Source: Scytonema sp035967975
GTDB taxonomy: Bacteria; Cyanobacteriota; Cyanobacteriia; Cyanobacteriales; Nostocaceae
Direction: 5' to 3'
NCBI GenBank assembly: GCA_035967975.1
Contig: JAWQFQ010000009.1
Coordinates: forward strand, 1 to 64,000
Length of the DNA: 64,000 nt
This document shows positions 34,726 through 44,283 of the stretch, in pieces. The translations under genes and the position numbers were made by a program. Positions within the stretch are counted from its first letter, which is position 1. Every line of letters begins with the position of its first letter. The notes below the pieces were generated by a model. It searched no databases. It was not told the DNA's origin and was given only the letters and a program-made list of their open reading frames with translations.

Positions 34726-36513
34726 CTTGAAACGTAGCGATTCCCGGTAACGGGATTGAAACTTTTTCTTCATCTTCAATATTCAAAACTAAACCTTTAA
34801 CTTGAAACGTAGCGATTCCCGGTAACGGGATTGAAACGTTTTTTTAATGCAAGTTCAGATTTTATGTCTAGTTCTTGAAACGTAGCGATTCCCGGTAACG
34901 GGATTGAAACATCCCAACTGCAATTGTATTTGAAAGAGCGGATTATGCTTGAAACGTAGCGATTCCCGGTAACGGGATTGAAACGTCCGGATTACCGAAG
35001 CTACTCCTTTAAATTTTATGCTTGAAACGTAGCGATTCCCGGTAACGGGATTGAAACCATTAGGGCTTTACTAAATAAATGTCCTATCTGCATACTTGAA
35101 ACGTAGCGATTCCCGGTAACGGGATTGAAACACGAGTGATTTAGCCCTTTACCCATTGCTGATGGCATCTTGAAACGTAGCGATTCCCGGTAACGGGATT
35201 GAAACAATAATCTTCCATCACCAGTAAAGGTTACGTTAGCTCTTGAAACGTAGCGATTCCCGGTAACGGGATTGAAACTTTTCAAATATAAGCTAAGTTT
35301 ATCAAGCCACTTTGCTTGAAACGTAGCGATTCCCGGTAACGGGATTGAAACGTCGCAGCTTCAACAGTTAACGCAGAGGCAGCAAACTTGAAACGTAGCG
35401 ATTCCCGGTAACGGGATTGAAACCGTAGAAGAAAATACAGACAGTACGAGACAATTGACTTGAAACGTAGCGATTCCCGGTAACGGGATTGAAACCTACG
35501 GATTCTCGGCAATTAAATAAGATGCTTGAACTTGAAACGTAGCGATTCCCGGTAACGGGATTGAAACGAATGAAAATAATCCGTTAAAACTTGTTCGCAA
35601 AGCTTGAAACGTAGCGATTCCCGGTAACGGGATTGAAACATAAATTGAGCATTTGATTCTCATCCTCAATTAGCTTCTTGAAACGTAGCGATTCCCGGTA
35701 ACGGGATTGAAACTTAGCATCCAGCGATTCTCTTGACACTACTACTAAAGCTTGAAACGTAGCGATTCCCGGTAACGGGATTGAAACATAGACAAACAAT
35801 CATTTTCACTTGGAAAACCAAGCTTGAAACGTAGCGATTCCCGGTAACGGGATTGAAACTTTAACTTGTATTAAAAAACTAAGTGTGCGTACTATTGCTT
35901 GAAACGTAGCGATTCCCGGTAACGGGATTGAAACGAAAATTTATCCATTGAAGACCTGCCAGATGACGAGGCTTGAAACGTAGCGATTCCCGGTAACGGG
36001 ATTGAAACAAAAGCCTGCAGTCCGTACTAAAATCCCGTCTAAATCCTTGAAACGTAGCGATTCCCGGTAACGGGATTGAAACCAGCTTCTAGAAATATTG
36101 GCACGCCTATAAATGGCGGCTTGAAACGTAGCGATTCCCGGTAACGGGATTGAAACTGTTCTAGATAGACTTGATAGATTGCTGTTAATTCTGCTTGAAA
36201 CGTAGCGATTCCCGGTAACGGGATTGAAACTAAAAAATTTAGATACCACGGTGACAGAAGTGTCACTCCTTGAAACGTAGCGATTCCCGGTAACGGGATT
36301 GAAACAAGACAAGTCTGTTGAAGAAATCAATCAATCAAGTCACTTGAAACGTAGCGATTCCCGGTAACGGGATTGAAACGAATTAACATTTACTTCGTTC
36401 GTATTAGCTAACATACTTGAAACGTAGCGATTCCCGGTAACGGGATTGAAACAAAGAAATCACGGCTAAGGCTACTGGCAAGGAGCCCGACTTGAAACGT
36501 AGCGATTCCCGGT
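34726..36513 (+). CRISPR. CRISPR array A (24 full repeats plus one truncated)
   Basis: 37-nt repeats begin every 72-75 nt from 34726 to 36416, all identical where read. The repeat begins CTTGAAACGTAGCGATTCCC and ends GGTAACGGGATTGAAAC. Spacers are 35-38 nt. The internal CCCGG-TAA-CGGG half forms the hairpin, and ATTGAAAC would be the crRNA 5' handle. The 25th copy (36491-36513) keeps only 23 bases and joins a small inverted pair TAAACCA/TGGTTTA (36514-36564). It sits directly downstream of the III-D operon, which it presumably serves. Confidence 0.98.
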
Positions 36514-36597
36514 TAAACCACCTTGCATACTACAGTTGTGTTGTAACATAACCTTGCTGGTTTAGTAAAATTACTCTTAAACTTATCTAACAGATTT

Positions 36598-36825
36598 ATG
36601 ACTAATAGAGAAGTACTTAGAAGCGTTGCCGCAGAAATTCAATTGTTCAATCATATTGAGCAGAAGGAAACTTTTTTGTTTGTGCTCGGAGCATTATTTT
36701 CGAGAGTGATTAGCTTAAAAAAAGCAGCAGAAATTATGGAAATAGAACCTAATGTCTTTCTAGAGCTATTAGACATCAAAAGACAAGGGCAATCGGAATA
36801 CCCCCTTTCCATAGCCATGCTATAA
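36598..36825 (+). CDS. Small helical protein (UPF0175/HTH-like), unknown
   Basis: 75 residues: TNREVLRSVAAEIQLFNHIE, FLFVLGALFSRVISLKKAAE, IMEIEPNVFLELLDI. The ISLKKAAEIMEIEPNVFLELL segment looks like the helix-turn-helix of UPF0175-type antitoxins, but the identity is weak. It precedes the Cas8-like gene by 34 nt in the same direction. Confidence 0.5.
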   Translation: MTNREVLRSVAAEIQLFNHIEQKETFLFVLGALFSRVISLKKAAEIMEIEPNVFLELLDIKRQGQSEYPLSIAML

Positions 36826-36859
36826 ATAATTCAGCAAACAACCCAAGGCTCCAGTCCCG

Positions 36860-37618
36860 ATGACAGAGCAATTAATGATTACTAAAGTATTCAGTAATTA
36901 CGCTGATACATTCCTCATGTTGGGTTTAGCCCGACTTACCGAATATGCTTTGCATAAAACAAAACAAAAAAGTTCAATTCAATTGCTAGATAGAGGTACA
37001 GCCTATATTCTCCAATTCAAACAGCCTATTAATATCGAACCCATTACCAAAATCCGTTATACTGACCCTTTTCCTGTAGTGAAAGGAAAAAACACTGATA
37101 CCAGCAAAATTCCCGCAAATGTGGAAATTTTTGACACGGTAGAACAAAGCAAGACTCGCAAGCTTTATCGAGATTTTCTCTTTCAACAGCGAGGAAAAAT
37201 CGAAAACCTGGAGGAAGCACCCAAACCACCGGATTCACGCACCCAAAATGGTGTATTTCTCACACAAATGCGTTGCGATCGCAATCACAATGACCTATGG
37301 ATGGGTAGTTGGGAATTGCAGGAAAACTATGGTGATTTAATTGCAGCGCTTTTTGAGGGTTTTAGTCAAGAAGATGGGGGAGTTGAAACGGTTACAAAGA
37401 TATTCCAAAAAAACACGGGTCGCAAATTACCAAGTATTGGGAGTGCTGTGAGAGTTTATTTACCTACCTCTGTACTAGGGGTGAACCGGATTAAAGCCGA
37501 TCGCAATAAATTCGATTCGCAAAAAGCAGATTGGTTGAGTTTGTGGTTAATTGCTACCGGGTTATTTCATTATGGAATTGCTGAGAGGGTAAAAATAAGC
37601 GATCGCTTTCCTGCTTGA
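36860..37618 (+). pseudogene. Cas8-like type I effector protein, 3'-truncated by array B
   Basis: About 251 residues: MTEQLMITKVFSNYADTFLM, LGLARLTEYAL, NIEPITKIRYTDPFPVVKG, GVFLTQMRCDRNHNDLW, VYLPTSVLGVNRIKADRNK, WLSLWLIATGLFHYGIAERV. It resembles the start of cyanobacterial type I large-subunit (Cas8a-like) proteins, but I am not sure of the family. The stop is created by the first CRISPR repeat of array B (the TGA is repeat bases 3-5), and a HIP1 site sits 8 bp before the joint. No cas5, cas7 or cas6 for it is nearby. Confidence 0.55.
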
Positions 37619-38096
37619 AATGTAGCGACCCCCGGCAACGGGACTGAAACAGGATTTTGTTGAACGCTTAAAACTATTTGGTTGTACCTTGAAATGTAGC
37701 GACCCCCGGCAACGGGACTGAAACCCACTAACCAGCAAATCAGAATCGGTACATTTGACACTACTTGAAATGTAGCGACCCCCGGCAACGGGACTGAAAC
37801 ATTTACGTAAAGAACTTGAGCTTCGTGAAGTACGGGCTTGAAATGTAGCGACCCCCGGCAACGGGACTGAAACGGGACGGATACTTTCCTACAGTGTGTG
37901 GCACAACTGAAGCCTTGAAATGTAGCGACCCCCGGCAACGGGACTGAAACATAAATTCGACCAACAACTGCGCCATGTTCACCAGGCCTTGAAATGTAGC
38001 GACCCCCGGCAACGGGACTGAAACTTTCCTGAACCCATTCGACCAATAAACCAGATGGGCTTGAAATGTAGCGACCCCCGGCAACGGGACTGAAAC
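37614..38096 (+). CRISPR. CRISPR array B (7 repeats, 6 spacers), leaderless
   Basis: 37-nt repeats start at 37614, 37688, 37764, 37837, 37914, 37988 and 38060, with spacers of 35-40 nt. The repeat begins CTTGAAATGTAGCGACCCCC and ends GGCAACGGGACTGAAAC, five substitutions from array A. The first repeat follows coding sequence directly, so the leader is missing. Without it, transcription would need read-through from the truncated gene, and no new spacers could be added by the normal route. Confidence 0.97.
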
Positions 38097-38154
38097 AAAA
38101 TTATCAGGGTAGGTTGCGGGTTTGAGCCAATTCTTGAATGTCACCATACCCAAA

Positions 38155-38553
38155 AGATTTCAGGGTCTGGAAGCATAAGCTAGCATTTCAGTGTCGGAAA
38201 CCCTTATTGTTACGTGACCTAATTGTCAGAGAGTCCTAACAATGGAACCATAACTTGTCCTAGGACGCAAATCGGAAGCATAAAGCTATGCGTGAGTCCT
38301 AAAATGAAAGCATCCTTTGAACCTAATAAAAACGTTGGTCGAACACAAGTTCTATTTTATACATCCTTCCTGGGCTTAAGTTTGGGGCTTAGAAGCATAA
38401 TTTGTCCTTTTGGCGATTGGAAGCATATAGCGTCTTTTGCGGACAAGTAATCGTTCCAGTGACAGGAATTTTCTACTTTCGTTCCTGAGTGGAAGCACAT
38501 CGTGGCAGTAACTGCCATCATCTGCTTCAAGTTACAAATACAGTTACGGCGAG
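38155..38553. other. Structured region with recurring GGAAGCATA motifs; leader side of array C
   Basis: Motif copies: GGAAGCATAAGC (38169), GGAACCATAA (38244), GGAAGCATAAAGC (38274), GAAAGCAT (38306), AGAAGCATAA (38391), GGAAGCATATAGC (38419), GGAAGCACAT (38491). Several sit in loops of inverted pairs: TAGGACGCA/TGCGTgaGTCCTA (38261-38301), TTGTCC/GGACAA (38402-38446). Also a GTCCTAGGAC palindrome (38257), CAGGAA/TTCCTG (38463-38487) and GGCAGT-A-ACTGCC (38504-38516). It could be a decayed CRISPR array, a structured RNA or protein-binding leader elements. Confidence 0.5.
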
Positions 38554-38782
38554 CTTTGAACTTCTTCGGAAGTTGAACTAATGGAAACTATAGCCCTGTG
38601 CTCCAGGAGTAATCAAAAGAGTCGAGGCTTTGAACTTCTTCGGAAGTTGAACTAATGGAAACCATTAAAAGTCGGCGGGTAAAACCGAAGACAAAAACTC
38701 ATCTTTGAACTTCTTCGGAAGTTGAACTAATGGAAACACAAATTCTCAAATCCTTCGTTTTTAGAAGTTGAATTATAGGACT
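38554..38782 (+). CRISPR. CRISPR array C, copy 2
   Basis: Repeats at 38554-38588, 38628-38662 and 38703-38737 plus the decayed end near 38757-38782, identical to 170-398, including both spacers. Confidence 0.93.
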
Positions 38783-38829
38783 CCTATTTAATTTTTATAA
38801 AGGTGGATACCAAGAGAAAGAACTGATTT

Positions 38830-38998
38830 CCTATTGTCTGTTGCCTATTCCCTATTGCCCATTACCTATTGCCCATTACCTATTGCCCATTGCCTATTGC
38901 CCATTACCTATTGCCCATTACCTATTACCTATTGCCCATTGCCTATTGCCCATTACCTATTGCCCATTGCCTATTGCCCATTGCCTATTGCCCATTAC
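38830..38998. repeat. Minisatellite before cas2, copy 2
   Basis: Same tandem CCTATTGCCCATTA/G units as 446-614, with the same unit order. That order normally changes fast, so the duplication is recent or an artefact. Confidence 0.95.
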
Positions 38999-39018
38999 CT
39001 CTTTATCTACTTCCCCAA

Positions 39019-39297
39019 ATGTTTTATTTGGTTTGCTACGACATCGTTAGCGATACCCGTCGCAATAAGGTGTCAAAACTCCTAGAAACCTATGGATTGA
39101 GGGTACAAAAGTCGGTTTTTGAGTGCGTGTTGGACGAGAACCAGTACCAAATACTATCTAAATATCTTGTCCGACTGGTCAATAAAAACGAAGACCAAAT
39201 CCGTTTTTACCCCATGTCTGCACATAATCGTTGCAAGGTTGCAGTGTTAGGAACACAACCGCAATTTACTGTAGATGATGCAGCGTTTATTGTCTGA
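39019..39297 (+). CDS. cas2: CRISPR-associated endoribonuclease Cas2 (copy 2)
   Basis: Identical 92-residue Cas2 to 635-913, with the conserved Asp in YLVCYDI. Same start choice, ATG at 39019 directly after the minisatellite. It is placed after array C with no cas1. Two identical cas2 copies without cas1 suggest adaptation, if any, depends on another locus. Confidence 0.94.
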   Translation: MFYLVCYDIVSDTRRNKVSKLLETYGLRVQKSVFECVLDENQYQILSKYLVRLVNKNEDQIRFYPMSAHNRCKVAVLGTQPQFTVDDAAFIV

Positions 39298-39307
39298 ATA
39301 AGGTTAA

Positions 39308-39439
39308 GCCCTAAATTAAAATTTGGGCTGAAAACTCAACCCCGTTAAAACGGTTTAAAAACCATATAAAGTCAGATAAATCTGACTTGAGCTATAAGCT
39401 GCGAAATTTATTTCTTAGCTCAAAACCTACGCAGTATTG
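39308..39439. repeat. Multi-hairpin intergenic repeat (copy in right direct repeat)
   Basis: Same element as 924-1055. Confidence 0.85.
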
Positions 39440-39621
39440 CTTTCACTTTTAACTTAAACCAATGACTATTTGGAAACAAGCGCGATCGCCACCGCTTTGG
39501 GAAAAATTATCCGCTTCGTTAAAAGGCAATAGGCAATAAGGAAATCCCCATAATTAAAATCAGGGGATTTAAATAAGGACGCCTTGCTGAATAGTACGGG
39601 AGCATCTGTCAACAAATTTTT

Positions 39622-39864
39622 TTATGTATGCATTGCGTTAATGAGAGCTTTATACTCCCCACCTTGAGCCTGAAACCACTTCAACACATCAGGCTCAATT
39701 TGAACCAACTGCTGCGCTTGAGTTGCAGGAATCCGTAAAGTTGCCTTCTCAAAAAACTCCTCTGTTAACGGAGGAATATCAGAGTAATCAATTTCATCAT
39801 CATCCATAGCCTCTAATGCTGCCCAGTTAGTACGAGAGGTACTGCTCAAGTCTTTGCCGCTCAT
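39622..39864 (-). CDS. brnA: BrnA-like antitoxin, complete
   Basis: 80 residues: MSGKDLSSTSRTNWAALEAM, DDDEIDYSDIPPLTEEFF, then KATLRIP and VLKWFQAQGGEYKALINAM. This is the BrnA layout: an acidic N-terminal toxin-binding segment and a C-terminal ribbon-helix-helix-like part. It overlaps the 3' end of a brnT remnant, the normal brnTA order. With BrnT destroyed it is an orphan antitoxin. The chimeric copy at 1238 shares everything after D-Y/Y-Y. Confidence 0.85.
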   Translation of the reverse strand: MSGKDLSSTSRTNWAALEAMDDDEIDYSDIPPLTEEFFEKATLRIPATQAQQLVQIEPDVLKWFQAQGGEYKALINAMHT

Positions 39865-39935
39865 ATCGATTTGCCCTTCGCGCTGAAATAATCCGAATTA
39901 CATCATTTTGTCGTTCCGTCCAAACTATGGTAGAA
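39827..39935 (-). pseudogene. BrnT toxin C-terminal remnant
   Basis: The minus strand reads TIVWTERQNDVIRIISARRA then NRYERQRLEQYLSY and TAA. VIRIISARRANRxER is the signature C-terminus of BrnT ribonucleases, including the catalytic Arg residues. Upstream residues, including the KH..F segment, are missing; the sequence passes into an IS4-type fragment. Confidence 0.85.
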
Positions 39936-40013
39936 GATAAAGTTATTGCAGAGCAACTGTCTGCATTACTCACACCAGCTATCACTTCACAAGAAAACTA
40001 CTATCGGGAGTAA
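39927..40013 (+). pseudogene. IS4-type transposase 5' remnant
   Basis: ATG at 39927, then VEDKVIAEQLSALLTPAITS and QENYYRE, then TAA. This resembles the N-terminus of IS4-family DDE transposases of cyanobacteria (LSALLTPAIT..ENYYR.LGLR). Only 28 codons remain before it collides with the 3' end of the tpsA gene. Confidence 0.55.
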
Positions 40014-40014
40014 G

Positions 40015-42783
40015 TTATTGAGAACATTCTCGACTCAAAATTTTCTGACCGTTGGGGAGTTGATATATTCCCTGTGGTTCAACAATTGGGTCGCCAATTT
40101 TCCATCTTGGACGCTGAGTGGATAAGGACTGCATTGCTCCTGTAGGATAGGGTGACAACGGCGCATCACCAGGACGTTCTGGTAAACCCCCTTTCCCTGT
40201 GACAAAAAATGTACCTTCTTGTCGATTGTTCCGTCTGACAATACAACTAGTCGCAATTAAGGCGTTAACGTCCAATACATTTTGCGGTAATTCTGTCAAG
40301 CTATTTTGTAAAAAAGTAACATCAGGAATACCACTAATGGTTCCAGAAATTCCACCGCTAGCATTGACATCGACTCGTTGATTTCTGTCCAAACTATCGA
40401 GGGTAGAAATATCAGTCGTTGCAGGACTAGAATTATATAAGGGTAAACTGAGAAAAGCGCGGGTATTAAAGCGAATGTCACCACCTTTTCCATCACGCGC
40501 AAAGGAAAAGATATCGCTATCATTGAGTGCAATAATACTATTTGCTGTTAGGGTAATATTACCACCACCACCTGCACCCGTAAATACATTAGTCCGAATA
40601 TTAGTATCACCGAAGAGGCGAATATTTTCCGCTTTGATATTAATAATTCCTCCAGAAGATTGAAGAGAAGAAGTGGTGATATTACTGTTGTTCGCACTCA
40701 CAAGACCGCTAGCATTCATGTCTATATTTCCTGCTTGTCCTGTTCCAGTCGATTCAGCAATAATTTGAGCATTACCAGTTAATTCCAAAGAATCAACATT
40801 AATACTTAAATTTCCTCCATCACCTGCGTTTATGGTTTGAGTGCTAATCGCTGAACCATCACTGACAATCAATTGTCTGGTATCCAGACCCAAATTTCCA
40901 GCTTTCCCCCGACCTTGAGTTTCTGTTGATATTGTATTTACTGTTTTACCATCTGGTGAGGTTCCCCTCAAAATAATTGAGTTTCCTGCACGGATATTTA
41001 AATTACCAGAATTTGCTTGTCCTAAATTATTGGGATTGTTCGTATCTGTGTCGATAATCAGAGTTTGCAAAATAGAGATTATTGATGATTGTAATGCAGG
41101 GTCGAAATTGCCGAGATTTTGCTGAACGTTGCTAAAAAAATCATCACTGTTTGGGTTTATAACACTGGTTGCAATCTGACTACCGTCAAGAATATATAAC
41201 TTTGCTGTTGCAATCTGAATATCTCCACCAGCAGCAGAGCTAAAAGATAAGGTAGAAATTCTACTATTAGATAAATTGATTTTCTCCGCAACCTCCAGTG
41301 TTAAATTCCCTGGATTTCCTTGTCCCAAAAGGCTATTTACAATTATGGCAGATGTATTTTGTAAATTAAGATTTTGAGCATCAATTGAAACATTACCACT
41401 AGATGTTTTCTCTGTGACATTGCCCACACTCAAAGATAAAGTTGCAATAGTACTGCTATTATCTAAATTGATATTGTTAGCACTAACCGTAACATTACCA
41501 GTATTTCCCTGAAAGAAAGATGTAGAAGAAATATTCCCTATATTCTGCATATTCAAATTTTCTACATCAATGAGAATGTTCCCACTATTCCCAGCACTAT
41601 TTGTCAGTGTAGTGATACTAGACAAGCCTGATATGTTTAAGTCTTGTCCATTAATTAATATTTCTCCTCCCTTCCCCGTACCACTTGTCAATGTATTAAT
41701 AGCAGCTAAATCGGAAATATTAATTTTGTCAGCATCAATCAGAATATTTCCACTGTTCCCAGAATTATTTGTCACTGTAGAGAGAGCAGAATTAGCGTCG
41801 GAAATATTGAATTGTGTTGCTTGAATTTTTATGTCTCCACTATTTTGATTACCGATATTCAAAGAGCGTATAGAACCACTAGAAATATTAATGTTATTAC
41901 CGATTAACCTAACTTCCCCTCCACCCAAACCAGAAACATCCAATATTGCTTGGTTCTTCAAATCGATATCTGCATAGGAAACATTCTGGGGAAAACTCAA
42001 GTCTAAACTGTTACTGTCAGTACTGCTTATTCCAATCTCTCCTGGACCAGACAATCCTCCAACGCTAATTTTTCCACCAAAAGCCTGTAATAATCCCCCA
42101 TCTAAAATAACATCACCACCTAACAAAAATAATTCCTTACCATAGGGAACTGCAAGTCCGATTTGCAATGAAGGGTTATTTAAACTAACTGCTCTAGAAC
42201 GATTGATAATTGGTGCAGGTGAGATTTGGTTGAATAGAAAAGCTGAAGGATTGATTGTCAATAGTTGGGGTGTACCTGGATTAGAAGCGCTGAAAAATCC
42301 TTGATTATTAAACTCTACTGCATCTGCAGTTGTGGCGATAAACGAACCACCAATATCTAAACGTGCATTCTCACCAAAAATAATTCCTGCAGGATTTATT
42401 AAGTATAGGTTAACATCGGGACGGACAGCGCGACCATTGAGAATTTGTAAAGTACCAAGAGTTCCTAAAATTTCTGAATATTTACCACCCGTTACTCGTG
42501 AAAAAATATTTTTAATATTGATATTTGGACTCAAAAAATAGGCGCTGCGTCCTTGACTAACATTAAATTCCTTGAAGCTGTGAAATAGATTAGAATCGCG
42601 TATTGCTCCCCCTATAATTGCTTCGATGGGGAGTCCGAGAAAATTTTGCTGTACTGATGAACTCTCTACACCCAAACTATTATCGGGTTGAATGTTACTC
42701 TGAGCAGAAACACTATTTGTGAATATCAATCCCACACAGGGAGCAACAAAACTTAACCATTGAATAGTTTTATTCCAGTACAC
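40015..42783 (-). CDS. TpsA-type filamentous haemagglutinin-like adhesin
   Basis: 922 residues. A signal peptide (WLSFVAPCVGLIFTNSVSAQ) is followed by the TPS secretion domain (NLFHSFKEFNVSQGRSAYF, then NLYLINPAGIIFGENARLDI). A long beta-helix follows with repeats of the type GN(S/A)GNILIDAxNLNxxN. The end is typical of cyanobacterial members: SCIVRRNNRQEGTFFVTGKG GLPERPGDAPLSPYP, then WKIGDPIVEPQGIYQLPNG. TpsA proteins are secreted through an Omp85-type TpsB pore, which is not in this window. Likely surface adhesin. Confidence 0.92.
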   Translation of the reverse strand: MYWNKTIQWLSFVAPCVGLIFTNSVSAQSNIQPDNSLGVESSSVQQNFLGLPIEAIIGGAIRDSNLFHSFKEFNVSQGRSAYFLSPNINIKNIFSRVTGGKYSEILGTLGTLQILNGRAVRPDVNLYLINPAGIIFGENARLDIGGSFIATTADAVEFNNQGFFSASNPGTPQLLTINPSAFLFNQISPAPIINRSRAVSLNNPSLQIGLAVPYGKELFLLGGDVILDGGLLQAFGGKISVGGLSGPGEIGISSTDSNSLDLSFPQNVSYADIDLKNQAILDVSGLGGGEVRLIGNNINISSGSIRSLNIGNQNSGDIKIQATQFNISDANSALSTVTNNSGNSGNILIDADKINISDLAAINTLTSGTGKGGEILINGQDLNISGLSSITTLTNSAGNSGNILIDVENLNMQNIGNISSTSFFQGNTGNVTVSANNINLDNSSTIATLSLSVGNVTEKTSSGNVSIDAQNLNLQNTSAIIVNSLLGQGNPGNLTLEVAEKINLSNSRISTLSFSSAAGGDIQIATAKLYILDGSQIATSVINPNSDDFFSNVQQNLGNFDPALQSSIISILQTLIIDTDTNNPNNLGQANSGNLNIRAGNSIILRGTSPDGKTVNTISTETQGRGKAGNLGLDTRQLIVSDGSAISTQTINAGDGGNLSINVDSLELTGNAQIIAESTGTGQAGNIDMNASGLVSANNSNITTSSLQSSGGIINIKAENIRLFGDTNIRTNVFTGAGGGGNITLTANSIIALNDSDIFSFARDGKGGDIRFNTRAFLSLPLYNSSPATTDISTLDSLDRNQRVDVNASGGISGTISGIPDVTFLQNSLTELPQNVLDVNALIATSCIVRRNNRQEGTFFVTGKGGLPERPGDAPLSPYPTGAMQSLSTQRPRWKIGDPIVEPQGIYQLPNGQKILSRECSQ

Positions 42784-43116
42784 ATCCTTACTCCCACTAG
42801 TGTTTAAAAGTTCTCAATCAATCCACAACTATTGACAGATATAGATATTGATAGATTGGGAAGTTTTTACTTTTGCGTAATCTAAAAATAATTATCAGTA
42901 TTTTCGGTTGACAAGTCAATTGTCTGAGCTAACTCAATACTGCTCGGTTAACAGAAGTACCACCAAACCCGGTATCTTGGAGATACCGGGTTTCTAATTT
43001 TCCCCTGAATCGACAAGTATTGGACTACTATGAGGTTTTTTGCGCGGAATTACAGAAAATGTTATATGATAAGCAGCAGATTTCCAAACAAGTGTTTTGC
43101 ACAAACCAATAACTAT
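42784..43116. other. Divergent intergenic region with palindrome
   Basis: Promoter region of the tpsA (minus) and PEP-CTERM (plus) genes. It contains a copy of the AAACCCGGTATCT/AGATACCGGGTTT palindrome at 42965-42995. Nothing else recognised. Confidence 0.6.
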
Positions 43117-43866
43117 ATGAAGTCTATCAAATCTGTTCTGGGCGCGATTAGCTTTATATCTACTATAGTTGGCTGTGGAATCCCGGCGATCGCCGTAGAT
43201 TTTAGATTAAATTCTATTACAGGTTCCTGGGAGAATCCGATTGGTAGTCCGATTGTAACCGGGGAAGGTACGAATCGAATTGAGTGGGGTGTTGCGGTAG
43301 CGGGTTCATTTAGCAGTGGGTTACAATTTGATAGTGTGACACCTCCTTCTGTGACGGTTAGCAATACAAGCGATTTTGTCTTGGGTAGACTAACTCACTT
43401 CAATTATCCGACCGAGAATCCTCTCAGAAGTGTTGATTTAAATATTGCTCTCAACTTAGAAAATGCACAACCTACTTTTAGATATAGATTCGACATTGAC
43501 GAGACAGAGAATAATATTCCTATAGATGATTGTCCGTCGTTTCAGAGCAGTATTACAGCTTGTGACGATAAAATAGGTTTCTCCGCTTCTAATTTTACAC
43601 CTACTACCTTTTCTGTTGATGGACAAGATTACACCCTGCAACTAGTTGGATTTAGTAGTACTCCAGATGGTTCTCGTCCAATTTCTCAGTTTATTACTGA
43701 AGAAAGAAAAGATAATAGTGCATTTCTAATTGCTCGAATTACGACTCCTCAAGTAGAAAGAGTCTCTGAACCTACTACGATTGCGGCTTTATTTATATTA
43801 AGTTTATACTCACTCAATCGTCGTCGAAAAAAGTCCTCTGATTCAGGTTTAGTCGAAATTGACTAA
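43117..43866 (+). CDS. PEP-CTERM exported protein with THxN motif
   Basis: 249 residues from MKSIKSVLGAISFISTIVGC, with a signal peptide ending near AIA. The body is beta-rich with the LTHFNYP (THxN-type) motif. The C-terminal sorting signal is EPTTIAALFILSLYSLNRRR: PEP-like motif, transmembrane helix, Arg cluster. Such proteins are processed by exosortase and sent to the surface or extracellular matrix. The frame is open to 43030, but the internal ATG gives a proper signal peptide. Confidence 0.85.
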   Translation: MKSIKSVLGAISFISTIVGCGIPAIAVDFRLNSITGSWENPIGSPIVTGEGTNRIEWGVAVAGSFSSGLQFDSVTPPSVTVSNTSDFVLGRLTHFNYPTENPLRSVDLNIALNLENAQPTFRYRFDIDETENNIPIDDCPSFQSSITACDDKIGFSASNFTPTTFSVDGQDYTLQLVGFSSTPDGSRPISQFITEERKDNSAFLIARITTPQVERVSEPTTIAALFILSLYSLNRRRKKSSDSGLVEID

Positions 43867-44091
43867 AATTTTGGATAGAGATATTATTCACTCGGTGGTA
43901 GTTAAAAATAGCTGCAAAATATAATTTTCTCTAATTTTAGAGACGTAGCTACTTTTGACAGAAATTATTTAGGAAAATGCTAACTTTTCGGTGTTGCATA
44001 TTTGTGGGATAATTGTATTTTCTCTGTCAATTGAACAACTTAATTCTTGGCGCTTTTGGCGTTTTGTCGGTTCATTTTTCCTAAGAGTTCA

Positions 44092-44220
44092 GCTATTAGC
44101 TGTCAGCACCTCAGCTTGGAAACATATTTTCGGACGTTCTCTCGGCATTGTTGATCAGCTAATTAAACACTCTTATAGCTGAGAAAAGCTGACGGCTGAT
44201 AGCTGATGGCTGAACTCTTA
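44092..44220. repeat. MITE-like element with TAAGAGTTCAGC ends
   Basis: Terminal inverted repeats TAAGAGTTCAGC (44092-44103) and GCTGAACTCTTA (44209-44220) flank about 105 bp without a gene. A relative with TAAGCGTTCAGC/GCTGAACACTTA ends lies at 62302-62425. The ATG at 44206 that would extend the next ORF lies in the right end of this element. Confidence 0.7.
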
Positions 44221-44283
44221 CCATTTTTAATCCCCATTCTATGCAACACCAACTTTTCTATACGGAAGCTGTTGGAGTCAATC

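Larger units (their letters stand above)
38385..39788. repeat. Large direct repeat, right copy
   Basis: Right-hand copy of 1-1404. Here both flanks are visible: the left flank continues the structured region after array B, and the right flank continues the complete brnA gene. So this copy looks like the original arrangement and the left one the derived chimera. Confidence 0.93.

Noticed and set aside
35016..36330. Minus-strand ORFs with FNPVTGNRYVS / FQSRYRESLRFK repeats
   Set aside because: They are reverse translations of the array A repeats and spacers.
37562..38153. Minus-strand ORFs with FSPVAGGRYIS / VSVPLPGVATFQ repeats
   Set aside because: Reverse translations of array B repeats.
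38155..38553. Retron msr/msd, tracrRNA or riboswitch
   Set aside because: No reverse transcriptase, Cas9/Cas12 gene or known aptamer motif nearby; kept as an unexplained structured region.
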